A stretch of DNA of 64,000 nt, taken from positions 1 through 64,000 of the forward strand of contig NZ_FNAE01000012.1 of assembly GCF_900101755.1 (NCBI RefSeq). Direction: 5' to 3'. This DNA comes from Ectopseudomonas alcaliphila. Its GTDB lineage: Bacteria > Pseudomonadota > Gammaproteobacteria > Pseudomonadales > Pseudomonadaceae. The number at the start of each line of letters is the position of its first letter. Within the stretch, counting starts at the first letter, position 1. Below, piece by piece: positions 56,037 to 64,000 of this stretch. The notes under the pieces are model-generated. The model did not search any database, had not been told where the DNA came from, and was given only the letters and a program-made list of their open reading frames with translations. The translations under genes were made by a program, and so were the position numbers.

Positions 56037-56360
56037 TCAAACGTTGAAGCTTTCGCCGCAACCGCATTCGCCGCGCACGTTGGGGTTAATGAACTTGAAG
56101 CCCTCGTTGAGGCCTTCCTTGACGAAGTCCAGTTCGGTGCCATCGAGATAGACCAGGCTCTTGGGATCGATGATCACCTTGACGCCATGACTCTCGAATA
56201 CCTGATCCTCTGCCGCCAGTTCATCGACGAACTCGAGCACGTAGGCCAGGCCGGAACAGCCGGTAGTGCGCACACCGAGACGAATGCCCTCGCCCTTGCC
56301 GCGCCCTTCGAGAGAGCGTTGCACGTGGCGGGCAGCTGCTTCAGACATGGTGATGGCCAT
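56037..56360 (-). CDS. iscA: A-type iron-sulfur carrier IscA
   Basis: Starting at 56360 (MAITMSEAAARHVQRSL) the product is 107 residues, the usual length. The three cluster cysteines are in TTGCSGLAY and GECGCGESF at the C-terminus. IscA carries iron or 4Fe-4S clusters to target proteins. It lies 13 bp after iscU. Confidence 0.97.
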   Translation of the reverse strand: MAITMSEAAARHVQRSLEGRGKGEGIRLGVRTTGCSGLAYVLEFVDELAAEDQVFESHGVKVIIDPKSLVYLDGTELDFVKEGLNEGFKFINPNVRGECGCGESFNV

Positions 56361-56373
56361 TACAAACCTCGTA

Positions 56374-56760
56374 TCAGAGCAAGCCTTTCTTCTGCTTGTA
56401 GTCGCGCACAGCAGCCTTGATGGCATCTTCGGCGAGCACGGAGCAGTGAATTTTCACTGGCGGCAGCGCCAGTTCTTCGGCGAGCTGGGTGTTCTTGATG
56501 CTCTCGGCCTCGTCGAGGGTCTTGCCCTTCATCCACTCGGTAGCGAGGGAGCTGGAGGCGATAGCCGAACCGCAACCGTAAGTCTTGAACTTAGCATCCT
56601 CAATCACGCCGCTTTCGCTGACCTTGATCTGCAGGCGCATTACGTCGCCACAGGCCGGCGCGCCGACCATGCCAGTACCAACGTCCGGGTCTTCGGCGTT
56701 CAGCTTGCCGACGTTACGCGGGTTTTCGTAGTGGTCGATGACCTTGTCACTGTAAGCCAT
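56374..56760 (-). CDS. iscU: Fe-S scaffold protein IscU
   Basis: The 128-residue scaffold on which clusters are built. Its three cysteines are present in GAPACGD, YGCGSA and KIHCSVLAED, and the HscA-recognition motif LPPVK is intact. MAYSDKVIDHYENPRNVG is the standard start. It lies 72 bp after iscS. Confidence 0.98.
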   Translation of the reverse strand: MAYSDKVIDHYENPRNVGKLNAEDPDVGTGMVGAPACGDVMRLQIKVSESGVIEDAKFKTYGCGSAIASSSLATEWMKGKTLDEAESIKNTQLAEELALPPVKIHCSVLAEDAIKAAVRDYKQKKGLL

Positions 56761-56832
56761 GGTGCTATTCCTCTCTCATCAGGTGCCGCTCTTCAGGCGG
56801 AGCGCCCATCGAGCGATCCGCCTGGGCAGCTA

Positions 56833-58047
56833 TCAGTGTGCTGCCCATTCCACGGAGGAAATGTCGACACCTTCTTTGAACATATCCCACAGGGGCGACA
56901 GTTCGCGCAGCTTGTCCACGGCCTCACGGACCTTGGCAGCGGCGTAGTCGACCTCTTCTTCGGTGGTGAAACGACCGAAGGTGAAGCGAATCGAGCTATG
57001 CGCCAGTTCATCATTGCGGCCCAGTGCGCGCAGCACGTAGGACGGCTCCAGGGAAGCCGAGGTGCATGCCGAACCGGACGATACGGCGAGATCCTTGAGC
57101 GCCATGATCAGCGACTCACCCTCGACGTAGTTGAAACTCAGATTGAGGTTGTGCGGCACGCGAGCAGTCAAGCTGCCATTCACGTACAGCTCTTCCATGT
57201 CTTCCAACTGGCGGTAGAAACGATCACGCAGAGCCGCGATACGCTGATTCTCTGCAGCCATTTCTTCCTTGGCGATACGGAACGCTTCGCCCATGCCGAC
57301 GCACTGGTGAGTGGCCAGGGTACCCGAGCGCATACCACGCTCGTGACCGCCACCGTGGGTCTGCGCTTCCAGACGCACGCGCGGCTTGCGGCGTACATAA
57401 AGAGCACCGACGCCCTTGGGGCCATAGGTCTTGTGCGCAGAGAAGGACATCAGATCGACCTTCATCTTTTCCAGATCGATCTCGACCTTGCCGGTGGACT
57501 GCGCGGCATCGACGTGCAGCAGCACGCCACGGGAGCGCGTCAGCTCGCCGATGGCGGCGATATCGTTGATGGTGCCGATTTCGTTGTTGACGTGCATCAG
57601 CGACACCAGCACGGTGTCCTCACGCAGCACCGCTTCGACCATGGCCGGCGTGATCAGACCGTCTTCGCCCGGCTCCAGATAGGTCACTTCGAAACCTTCA
57701 CGCTCGAGCTGACGAGTGGTGTCCAGCACCGCCTTGTGCTCGATCTTCGAGGTGATGATGTGCTTGCCCTTGCTGGCATAGAAGTGCGCCACGCCCTTGA
57801 TCGCCAGGTTGTCGGACTCGGTAGCACCGCTGGTCCAGACGATCTCGCGTGGGTCGGCATTCACCAGCTCGGCGACCTGGCGACGGGAATTTTCCACAGC
57901 TTCTTCGGCCTTCCAGCCAAACACGTGGGAGCGCGAAGCCGGGTTGCCAAAGTTACCGTCGACCAGCAGGCATTCACTCATCTTCTGCGCAACACGCGGG
58001 TCTACCGGCGTGGTGGCGGAATAATCGAGGTAAATGGGCAATTTCAT
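56833..58047 (-). CDS. iscS: Cysteine desulfurase IscS
   Basis: From the start at 58047 (MKLPIYLDYSATTPVD) the product is 404 residues, the family length. The PLP lysine is in SFSAHKTYGPKG and the catalytic cysteine that carries the persulfide is in SSGSACTSASLEPSYV. IscS supplies sulfur to IscU and also to tRNA thiolation. It lies 30 bp after iscR. Confidence 0.98.
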   Translation of the reverse strand: MKLPIYLDYSATTPVDPRVAQKMSECLLVDGNFGNPASRSHVFGWKAEEAVENSRRQVAELVNADPREIVWTSGATESDNLAIKGVAHFYASKGKHIITSKIEHKAVLDTTRQLEREGFEVTYLEPGEDGLITPAMVEAVLREDTVLVSLMHVNNEIGTINDIAAIGELTRSRGVLLHVDAAQSTGKVEIDLEKMKVDLMSFSAHKTYGPKGVGALYVRRKPRVRLEAQTHGGGHERGMRSGTLATHQCVGMGEAFRIAKEEMAAENQRIAALRDRFYRQLEDMEELYVNGSLTARVPHNLNLSFNYVEGESLIMALKDLAVSSGSACTSASLEPSYVLRALGRNDELAHSSIRFTFGRFTTEEEVDYAAAKVREAVDKLRELSPLWDMFKEGVDISSVEWAAH

Positions 58048-58077
58048 TAGGTTTCTCCTATCAGGCAAACGCCCTGC

Positions 58078-58569
58078 TCACTCGATGGCAGACGCTTCAA
58101 TCTTATCCAGGCGCGGCGTCCTGCCATTGCAGCGACGCTGATCCTGGCGCAACGCGACCTCTTGAACCTCGCGGCGCGCGACCAGATCGGCCAGGCTGAT
58201 GCCACTGAGGAATTCATGAATCTGCTGACTGAGATCGCACCACAGGTGATGGGTCAGACAGGTGTCGCCAGAGTGGCAATCGCCCTGCCCCTGGCAACGC
58301 GTGGCATCGACCGACTCGTTGACCGCATCGATCACCTGAGCCACCTGAATGCCGCGCATGTCACGCGACAGCTGATAGCCGCCACCCGGCCCGCGAACAC
58401 TGGAAACCAGACTGCCACGGCGCAGCTTGGCGAACAGTTGCTCGAGATAGGACAGGGAGATGCCCTGCCGCTCGGATATATCGGCCAGGGAAACGGGACC
58501 GTGCTGTGCGTGCAGCGCCAGATCTAGCATGGCGGTAACGGCGTAACGGCCTTTGGTGGTCAGTCGCAT
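58078..58569 (-). CDS. iscR: Fe-S-sensing transcriptional regulator IscR
   Basis: From the start at 58569 (MRLTTKGRYAVTAMLDLALH) the product is 163 residues. It has an Rrf2 winged helix-turn-helix and the cluster ligands C92, C98, C104 and H107, at the same positions as E. coli IscR. In cluster-bound form IscR represses its own operon, and a matching type 1 site lies upstream. It is the first gene of the isc operon. Confidence 0.98.
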   Translation of the reverse strand: MRLTTKGRYAVTAMLDLALHAQHGPVSLADISERQGISLSYLEQLFAKLRRGSLVSSVRGPGGGYQLSRDMRGIQVAQVIDAVNESVDATRCQGQGDCHSGDTCLTHHLWCDLSQQIHEFLSGISLADLVARREVQEVALRQDQRRCNGRTPRLDKIEASAIE

Positions 58570-58600
58570 GGCTCTACCACGAATCACTGAATTGCCGCGA

Positions 58601-58633
58601 AGTATGCGATTCCCGAGTATTTAAGTCAACTAT
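58601..58633 (-). promoter_or_regulatory. iscR: iscR promoter with type 1 IscR site
   Basis: The segment 58609-58633, read on the minus strand, begins ATAGTTGACTTAAATA and continues CTCGGGAAT; it fits the 25-bp type 1 IscR consensus (ATASYYGACTRWWWYAGTCRRSTAT) at all but about three positions. Inside it, TTGACT (58624-58629) is a -35 hexamer, and 17 bp further CATACT (58601-58606) is a -10-like hexamer. The operator thus overlaps the -35 box, the arrangement expected for repression by 2Fe-2S-IscR. The iscR start follows 31 bp after the -10. Confidence 0.8.
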
Positions 58634-58705
58634 AAGACCGATTGATTTACTCAGGATTGACCGCAAAAAGAGGCGGCATGATAGCAAATGCCACCCCTTC
58701 GCGCA

Positions 58706-59485
58706 TCAGGCAGCGGGCTTGTCGCCCTGCCCCTTGCATACCTCGGCGAAGTCCTCGTCGCGCAACGCAGGCAGAGCCTTGGCGCGGTAGTCGCAATCCA
58801 TCGAGGCCAGCGCCTTGCTGACGTCCTCGAGCCGCCCGTCCACAGCCTGCAGATGATCGAGCAACTGGCCGATGGCGCGCGCCACCGGGTCGGGCATGTC
58901 CTGACCGACGCCGTAGGCATCGAAACCGATCTTCTCGGCCATGGCCTGGCGCTTGGCCTCCTGCTCGTCATCGGACTTGACGATGATCTTGCCGGGAATG
59001 CCGACTGCGGTCGCTCCCGCCGGCACAGCCTTGGTCACCACCGCATTGGAGCCGATCTTGGCCCCCGCACCGACCGTGAACGGCCCCAGCACCTTGGCCC
59101 CAGCACCGACCACAACACCATCTTCCAGAGTGGGATGGCGCTTGCCCTTGTTCCAGCTGGTACCACCCAGTGTCACTCCCTGATAAAGCGTGACGTCATT
59201 ACCGATCTCGGCGGTCTCGCCAATCACGATACCCATGCCGTGATCGATGAAGAAGCGCCGCCCGATCTTCGCCCCCGGATGGATCTCGATACCGGTCATC
59301 CAGCGCCCGAAGTTGGACACCACGCGCGCCAGCCACTTCCAACCCGAACGCCACAGCGCATGCGCCACACGATGCAGCCACACGGCATGCAGGCCCGGAT
59401 AGCAGGTCACCACCTCGAAGGCATTGCGCGCTGCCGGATCACGGTGAAAAACGCCCTGGATATCTTCTCGAATGCGCTCAAACAT
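58706..59485 (-). CDS. cysE: Serine O-acetyltransferase CysE
   Basis: CysE acetylates serine with acetyl-CoA to O-acetylserine, the substrate for cysteine synthesis, which in turn feeds IscS. The start at 59485 (MFERIREDIQGVFHRD) gives 259 residues. N-terminal helical domain and a left-handed beta-helix with the catalytic His region (FFIDHGMGIVIGETAEIG, VTLYQGVTLGGT). The trmJ stop overlaps its start by 8 bp. It precedes iscR with 136 bp between. Confidence 0.96.
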   Translation of the reverse strand: MFERIREDIQGVFHRDPAARNAFEVVTCYPGLHAVWLHRVAHALWRSGWKWLARVVSNFGRWMTGIEIHPGAKIGRRFFIDHGMGIVIGETAEIGNDVTLYQGVTLGGTSWNKGKRHPTLEDGVVVGAGAKVLGPFTVGAGAKIGSNAVVTKAVPAGATAVGIPGKIIVKSDDEQEAKRQAMAEKIGFDAYGVGQDMPDPVARAIGQLLDHLQAVDGRLEDVSKALASMDCDYRAKALPALRDEDFAEVCKGQGDKPAA

Positions 59486-60266
59486 CAGACTTCCCCTGCT
59501 TGTGAGGCTCTCCACGCACGGCCTTCTCTGTCTCGGTAAGGATGCCGCGCAGGATATTCATCTCCAACTTGCTCACCGCACTGCGCCCATAAAGCCGACG
59601 CAGGCGAGTCATCAGGTGCCGCGGCTTCTGCGGATCGAGAAAACCGATCATCACCAGCACACGACGCAGATGACCATAGAACGACTCCAGTTCATCCGCC
59701 GTCGCTGCCTGGGAGTTGAGCATCGCCGTCGCTTCCAGCTTCTCTACCTTGGTCGGCAGACTCGAAGCGGCCAGCCAGGCCATGCGCACTTCATAGGCCA
59801 GCACCTGCACCGCCGCCGCCAGATTCAGCGAACTGAACTCGGGGTTGGACGGGATATGCACGTGGTATTGACATCGCTGCAGCTCCTCGTTGGTCAGGCC
59901 GGCGTATTCACGACCAAATACCAAAGCCACTTCGCCGCCAGCAGCAGCCTGCTCGCAACTGGTCACGCCGCACTCGCGCGGATCGAGCAACGGCCAGGGA
60001 ATGCGCCGATCGCGAGCACTGGTGCCAATCACCAGACTGCAACCAACCAGCGCCTCTTCAAGACTGCCGACGACCTGCGCCGCATCCAGCACATCGGTCG
60101 CGCCGGACGCGCGCGCCACGGCATCGCCACTGGGGAAATCCTCCGGCTCGACCAGCACCAGGCGCGACAGACCCATGTTTTTCATCGCCCGCGCCGCGCC
60201 GCCGATGTTGCCCGGATGACTGGTGCCCACCAAAACCACGCGAATATTGTCCAGCAACGCAGACAC
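59478..60266 (-). CDS. trmJ: tRNA 2'-O-methyltransferase TrmJ
   Basis: TrmJ methylates the ribose of nucleotide 32 in tRNA anticodon loops using SAM. The 262-residue product has the SpoU/SPOUT motif at the start (VVLVGTSHPGNIGGAARAMKN), and FGREYAGLTNEEL and HIPSNPEFSSLNLAAAVQVL as the other family motifs. It is 136 bp from the divergent suhB and overlaps cysE by 8 bp. Confidence 0.95.
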   Translation of the reverse strand: MSALLDNIRVVLVGTSHPGNIGGAARAMKNMGLSRLVLVEPEDFPSGDAVARASGATDVLDAAQVVGSLEEALVGCSLVIGTSARDRRIPWPLLDPRECGVTSCEQAAAGGEVALVFGREYAGLTNEELQRCQYHVHIPSNPEFSSLNLAAAVQVLAYEVRMAWLAASSLPTKVEKLEATAMLNSQAATADELESFYGHLRRVLVMIGFLDPQKPRHLMTRLRRLYGRSAVSKLEMNILRGILTETEKAVRGEPHKQGKSDV

Positions 60267-60402
60267 TCTCAGAAATCACTAGGGGGCAACGATCTTACCC
60301 AAGCCCTTGCGTGATTGCCATGCGGGGTACAGACGGCGCTTCATCAATAACGGTTTTCTGCTAACATGGCCGGCTTTCTTTAACGCCCCAGGTGAACCTC
60401 CC

Positions 60403-61218
60403 ATGCAGCCCATGCTGAATATCGCCCTGCGCGCCGCTCGCAGCGCCGGTGAAATGATCTTTCGCTCCATCGAGCGCCTGGATGTCATCTCGGTAGACGA
60501 GAAGGATGCCAACGATTACGTCACCGAGGTCGACAAGGCCGCCGAGCTGATGATCGTCCAGGCCATTCGCAAGGCCTACCCGACCCACAGCTTCCTTGGG
60601 GAAGAAGGTGGCGTCCTGGAAGGCAGTGGCGACGGCGCCGATTACCAGTGGATCATCGACCCGCTGGACGGCACCACGAACTTCATCCGCGGCGTTCCGC
60701 ACTTCGCCATCAGCATCGCCTGCAAATACCGCGGCCGCCTTGAGCACGCCATCGTCCTCGACCCGGTTCGCCAGGAAGAATTCACTGCCAGCCGCGGCCG
60801 CGGCGCTGCACTCAACGGCCGCCGCCTGCGCGTAAGCAACCGCAAGAGCCTGGACGGCGCGCTGCTGGGCACTGGCTTCCCGTTCCGCAACGAGCAACTG
60901 GACAACCTCGAGAACTACCTGGGCATGTTCCGCAGCCTGGTTGGCCAGACCGCCGGCGTACGCCGCGCCGGTGCCGCCAGCCTGGATCTGGCTTATGTCG
61001 CAGCCGGCCGCTACGACGCCTTCTGGGAATTCGGCCTGTCCGAGTGGGACATGGCAGCCGGCGCCCTGCTGATTCAGGAAGCAGGCGGCCTGGTCAGCGA
61101 CTTCACCGGCGGCCACGAATTCCTCGAGAAAGGTCAGATCGTTGCCGGCAACACCAAATGCTTCAAGGCCGTATTGACCGCAATCCAGCCACACCTGGCG
61201 CCCTCCATGAAGCGCTAA
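60403..61218 (+). CDS. suhB: Inositol-1-monophosphatase SuhB
   Basis: The start at 60403 (MQPMLNIALRAARSAGEMIF) gives 271 residues. The inositol monophosphatase motifs are present: HSFLGEEGG, WIIDPLDGTTNFIRG and SEWDMAAGALLIQEAGG, which bind the metals. In bacteria SuhB also binds RNA polymerase and aids rRNA antitermination; in P. aeruginosa it affects virulence regulation. It diverges from trmJ and ends in a strong terminator shared with the next gene. Confidence 0.97.
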   Translation: MQPMLNIALRAARSAGEMIFRSIERLDVISVDEKDANDYVTEVDKAAELMIVQAIRKAYPTHSFLGEEGGVLEGSGDGADYQWIIDPLDGTTNFIRGVPHFAISIACKYRGRLEHAIVLDPVRQEEFTASRGRGAALNGRRLRVSNRKSLDGALLGTGFPFRNEQLDNLENYLGMFRSLVGQTAGVRRAGAASLDLAYVAAGRYDAFWEFGLSEWDMAAGALLIQEAGGLVSDFTGGHEFLEKGQIVAGNTKCFKAVLTAIQPHLAPSMKR

Positions 61219-61234
61219 GCCTTCATCGAGAATA

Positions 61235-61260
61235 AAAAAACGCCCCGAGGGGCGTTTTTT
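61235..61260. terminator. Bidirectional terminator between suhB and the glycine-zipper gene
   Basis: AAAAAACGCCCC-GA-GGGGCGTTTTTT is a perfect hairpin with T runs on both strands. It lies 16 bp after suhB and 15 bp after the convergent glycine-zipper gene. Confidence 0.93.
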
Positions 61261-61275
61261 TATTGCTCAGCGTGC

Positions 61276-61818
61276 TTACTGGGTCTGCTGCACCAGCACC
61301 AGCTCGCCCTGCTTGTTGACCGGAATACGGCTGCCCGGATCACGATCCATGCGCACGTTGCCAACCTTCTCGCCCAGCTGGTACTTCACGTCGTAACCCA
61401 CCAGTTTCTGGCTGGTATCGGTCACGGTGTTGCAGCGGGTTTCGGTGGTGGTGTAGGTGTCACGCTGTTGCATGCCCTCCTGAATCTTGTTACCCGCGTA
61501 GCCACCGCCGACCGCACCGGCTACGGTCGCGATCTTCTTGCCGCTGCCACCACCGACCTGGTTACCCAACAGACCACCGGCAATAGCGCCGATAGCGGTC
61601 CCAGCGATCTGGTGCTGATCCTGCACTGGACGCTGACGAGTGACAGCCACGTCCTTGCACACTTCGCGCGGGGTTTTCACGGTTTCATTGATCGGGGTTA
61701 CGGCCAGCACCTCGGCATAGTCCGGGCCACGATCAACCAGACTGTAGGTGGCGACAGCACCACCCGCGGTCACACCCACAGCACCCAGCACGGCACCTAC
61801 CAACAGTGATTTATTCAT
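61276..61818 (-). CDS. Glycine-zipper 2TM outer-envelope protein (SlyB-like)
   Basis: A 180-residue protein with an N-terminal hydrophobic segment (about 6-26, LLVGAVLGAVGVTAGGAVAT) and a glycine-zipper region (about 72-112; GTAIGAIAGGLLGNQVGG and GAVGGGYAGNKIQEG). The segment after it, CNTVTDTSQKLVGYDVKYQL, matches the glycine-zipper 2TM lipoprotein family. No lipobox cysteine is seen, so it is not lipidated by sequence. Such proteins sit in the envelope and respond to stress. It lies between suhB and secF. Confidence 0.83.
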   Translation of the reverse strand: MNKSLLVGAVLGAVGVTAGGAVATYSLVDRGPDYAEVLAVTPINETVKTPREVCKDVAVTRQRPVQDQHQIAGTAIGAIAGGLLGNQVGGGSGKKIATVAGAVGGGYAGNKIQEGMQQRDTYTTTETRCNTVTDTSQKLVGYDVKYQLGEKVGNVRMDRDPGSRIPVNKQGELVLVQQTQ

Positions 61819-61872
61819 TTTTTGTGTCTCCTAGGCTCGGCGACTCGCGCCCTTCTCCCTGCCTAGGACAGC

Positions 61873-61907
61873 AAAAAGCCGCGACAAGTTCGACTTGCCG
61901 CGGCTTT
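61873..61907 (-). terminator. Terminator of secDF
   Basis: AAAGCCGCG and CGCGGCTTT flank an inner stem (CAAGT with ACTTG) and loop, with a TTTTT run on the minus strand (GGCTTTTTGCTG). It lies 30 bp after the secF stop. Confidence 0.85.
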
Positions 61908-61936
61908 CGCTGACTTTCATGAAGCTCATCACACCA

Positions 61937-62854
61937 TCAGGGGCGACCGTCGTCCGCCTCGGCTTCAGCCACCGGAGGAATCAGATCTTCCACGCTGAGC
62001 TTCAGCCATACCAGTACCGTGGCACCGATATAGACCGACGAGTAGGTCCCCACCACCACCCCTACCAGCAGGGTCAGAGCGAAGGCACCCAGCACTTCAC
62101 CACCGAAGAACAACAGCGCCAGCAGCGCCAGCGCGGTGGACAACGATGTGGCGATGGTACGCAGCAAGGTCTGGGTAATCGAAACGTCGATATTCTCGAT
62201 CAGCGAGGTCTTGCGCAGTACACGGAAGTTCTCGCGGATACGGTCGTAGATGATGATGGTGTCGTTCAGCGAGTAACCGATCATCGCCAGAATCGCTGCC
62301 AGCACGGTCAGGTCGAACGGAATCTGGAAAAACGCCAGTACGCCGAGGGTGATGATCACGTCATGCACCAGGGATGCGATGGCGCCGACACCGAACTTCC
62401 ACTGAAAGCGGAACGCCAGATACAGCATGATGCCGCCCAGTGCCAGGAGCATGGCGATACCGCCCTGATCACGCAGCTCCTCACCCACCTGCGGGCCGAC
62501 GAACTCGACGCGCTTGACCTCGAAGCGCGTCGCATCGTCGACCTTGCGCAGCGCGGCCGCGACCTCATTGCCCAGGTCGGGAGAATCGCCCGCCAGACGC
62601 ACCAGCACATCCGTGCTGGCGCCAAAGCTCTGCACCACCGCATCGGTATAACCCGCCTGACCCAATTCCCTCTTGATCAGATCCAGGTTGGCCGGCTGCT
62701 CATACTGCAGTTCGATCAGAGTGCCGCCAGTGAAATCCAGGCCGAAGTTCAGCCCCTTGGCGAACAACGCCCCCAGGCCGATCACCGTCAGCACCAGGGT
62801 CATGGCAAAGGCGATATTGCGTACCGCCATGAAACGAATGGTTGATTTGATCAT
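61937..62854 (-). CDS. secF: Protein translocase subunit SecF
   Basis: The 305-residue partner of SecD. It has six membrane helices, the FGLDFTGGTLIELQYEQP motif near the N-terminus, and the RIRENFRVLRKTS and VVVGTYSSVYIG segments of the SecF family. SecDF uses the proton gradient to pull proteins through SecYEG into the periplasm. It lies 9 bp after secD. Confidence 0.97.
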   Translation of the reverse strand: MIKSTIRFMAVRNIAFAMTLVLTVIGLGALFAKGLNFGLDFTGGTLIELQYEQPANLDLIKRELGQAGYTDAVVQSFGASTDVLVRLAGDSPDLGNEVAAALRKVDDATRFEVKRVEFVGPQVGEELRDQGGIAMLLALGGIMLYLAFRFQWKFGVGAIASLVHDVIITLGVLAFFQIPFDLTVLAAILAMIGYSLNDTIIIYDRIRENFRVLRKTSLIENIDVSITQTLLRTIATSLSTALALLALLFFGGEVLGAFALTLLVGVVVGTYSSVYIGATVLVWLKLSVEDLIPPVAEAEADDGRP

Positions 62855-62863
62855 GGCTGCACC

Positions 62864-64000
62864 TCAGATCCACAGCTTCTTGAAGTTACGGCCACCGAAG
62901 ATCAGGTTGACCAGACCACGGGTGAACATGATGGCGGTGAACATCGACGTGATGATGCCCAGCGACAGCGTCACCGCGAAGCCTTTCACCGGACCGGTTC
63001 CCATGGCGAACAGGATGCCGCCCACCAACAAGGTGGTCAGGTTACTGTCGAGAATCGCCGAGTAGGCACGATCGAAGCCCTCGTGCAGGGCACGCTGCAC
63101 CGGCAGCCCATTGCCCAGCTCCTCGCGTATCCGCGAGAAGATCAGCACGTTGGCGTCTACCGCCATACCCAAGGTCAGCACGATACCGGCGATGCCGGGC
63201 AGCGTCAGCGTCGCGCCAATGGCCGACATCAGCCCGACCAGCAGCACCAGGTTGAATGCCAGGGCAACGGTCGCCAGCACACCGAAGAAGCGATAGATGG
63301 CAATGATGAACAGGGCCACGAAGATCATCGCCCACTCGGTGGAGTCGATGCCCTTGGCGATGTTCTCGGCACCCAGGCTCGGGCCGATGGTGCGCTCCTC
63401 GGCGAAGTACATCGGCGCAGCCAGACCACCGGCGCGCAACAGCAGCGCCAGTTCGGAGGACTCGCCCTGGCCGTTCAGGCCAGTGATGCGGAACTGACTG
63501 CCCAGCGCCGACTGGATAGTCGCCAGGCTGATGATCTTCTTCTCTTCGACGAACGAGGAGATGGCCACCTCCTGCTCGACGCCATCGACGCTCTGGCGCA
63601 CGTAACGGGTGACCGGCTTCTGCTCGATGAAGATCACCGCCATGCTGCGGCCAACGCTGTTACGCGTGGCGCGGTTCATCAGATCGCCACCGTGGCCGTC
63701 GAGGCGGATATTCACCTGCGGACGACCGTTCTCGTCGAAGCTGGCCTGGGCATCGGTAACCTGGTCACCGGTGATGATCAGCTCACGCTCGAGCTGCACC
63801 GGCGGACGACCTTCCTCACGGAAGCCGAAGGACTCGGTGGCACCACGCGGCGCATCCAGATCAGCCTGCAGACGGAACTCCAGGTTGGCGGTCTTGCCGA
63901 GAATACGCTTGGCCTCGGCAGTGTCCTGCACGCCCGGCAGCTCGACCACGATGCGGTTGGCGCCCTGGCGCTGTACCAGTGGCTCAGCTACGCCCAGCTC
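62864..64000 (-). CDS. secD: Protein translocase subunit SecD, 5' end missing
   Basis: The reading frame continues through the window edge at 64000, so the N-terminus is missing. The visible 378 residues include the end of the first periplasmic domain (QRQGANRIVVELPGVQDTAEAK), the P1 region, and six membrane helices in the C-terminal part with VLTLGMAVDANVLIFSRIREEL, the conserved RND-like core. An internal ATG at 63949 is not the true start. Confidence 0.95.
   Translation of the reverse strand, partial: ELGVAEPLVQRQGANRIVVELPGVQDTAEAKRILGKTANLEFRLQADLDAPRGATESFGFREEGRPPVQLERELIITGDQVTDAQASFDENGRPQVNIRLDGHGGDLMNRATRNSVGRSMAVIFIEQKPVTRYVRQSVDGVEQEVAISSFVEEKKIISLATIQSALGSQFRITGLNGQGESSELALLLRAGGLAAPMYFAEERTIGPSLGAENIAKGIDSTEWAMIFVALFIIAIYRFFGVLATVALAFNLVLLVGLMSAIGATLTLPGIAGIVLTLGMAVDANVLIFSRIREELGNGLPVQRALHEGFDRAYSAILDSNLTTLLVGGILFAMGTGPVKGFAVTLSLGIITSMFTAIMFTRGLVNLIFGGRNFKKLWI

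Overview
The window is a 64 kb stretch of a gamma-proteobacterial chromosome, almost certainly from the genus Pseudomonas in the broad sense. It is GC-rich and tightly packed. Its order (xerD, rplS-trmD-rimM-rpsP, ffh, purT, purL, mltF, tadA, guaBA, xseA, leuA, der, bamB, hisS, ispG, rodZ, pilW, rlmN, ndk, the isc operon, cysE, trmJ, suhB, secDF) follows what I remember of P. aeruginosa PAO1. A DUF2790 protein, several REP-type palindromes and GC-biased codons agree. The species cannot be fixed from this sequence; the P. mendocina/oleovorans group is a guess.

Layout. 1-7.7 kb: end of ohr, a DUF2790 secreted protein, xerD, an acyl-CoA thioesterase, the ribosomal/tRNA-modification operon rpsP-rimM-trmD-rplS, ffh, then ypjD and a CNNM/CorC-type transporter. 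7.7-13 kb: an SGNH hydrolase overlapping purT, DUF1289 and gamma-carbonic anhydrase genes, two divergent Nudix hydrolases, an L,D-transpeptidase, a YqfO-type protein and a double CDGSH protein. 13-21 kb: purL, mltF, a secreted unknown, tadA and a Tat-exported multicopper oxidase. 21-32 kb is the most accessory-looking part: two small membrane genes, two TonB-dependent siderophore receptors with Fur-box-like sequences, a frameshifted remnant of one small membrane gene, guaBA, and a zinc-ribbon protein. 32-43.6 kb: a PACE transporter divergent from a LysR regulator, xseA, an M23 peptidase whose 5' end lies inside a REP element, an MscS channel, leuA with a leucine-rich leader peptide, a GEVED protein with five C-terminal repeats, and an omega-amidase/aminotransferase pair. 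43.7-53 kb: der, and the minus-strand run ndk-rlmN-pilW-rodZ-ispG-hisS-yfgM-bamB. 53-64 kb: iscRSUA-hscBA-fdx-iscX behind a clear IscR-type promoter, cysE, trmJ, suhB, a glycine-zipper protein, and secF with most of secD.

How the genes work together: most are housekeeping (protein export by Ffh and SecDF, ribosome and tRNA maturation, purine synthesis by PurT, PurL, GuaB and GuaA, Fe-S assembly by Isc, outer-membrane assembly by BamB). CysE makes O-acetylserine for the cysteine that feeds IscS, and the Isc system supplies clusters to IspG and RlmN encoded nearby. The two siderophore receptors would bring iron into the same economy.

I found no tRNA or rRNA gene, CRISPR array, prophage, transposase or recognisable defence system. 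I see no complete new multigene system. The best leads are the leuA leader, the REP-derived signal-peptide start, the five-repeat GEVED protein, the CDGSH protein with a His-to-Cys change at one cluster site, and the membrane-gene remnant beyond the siderophore receptor.
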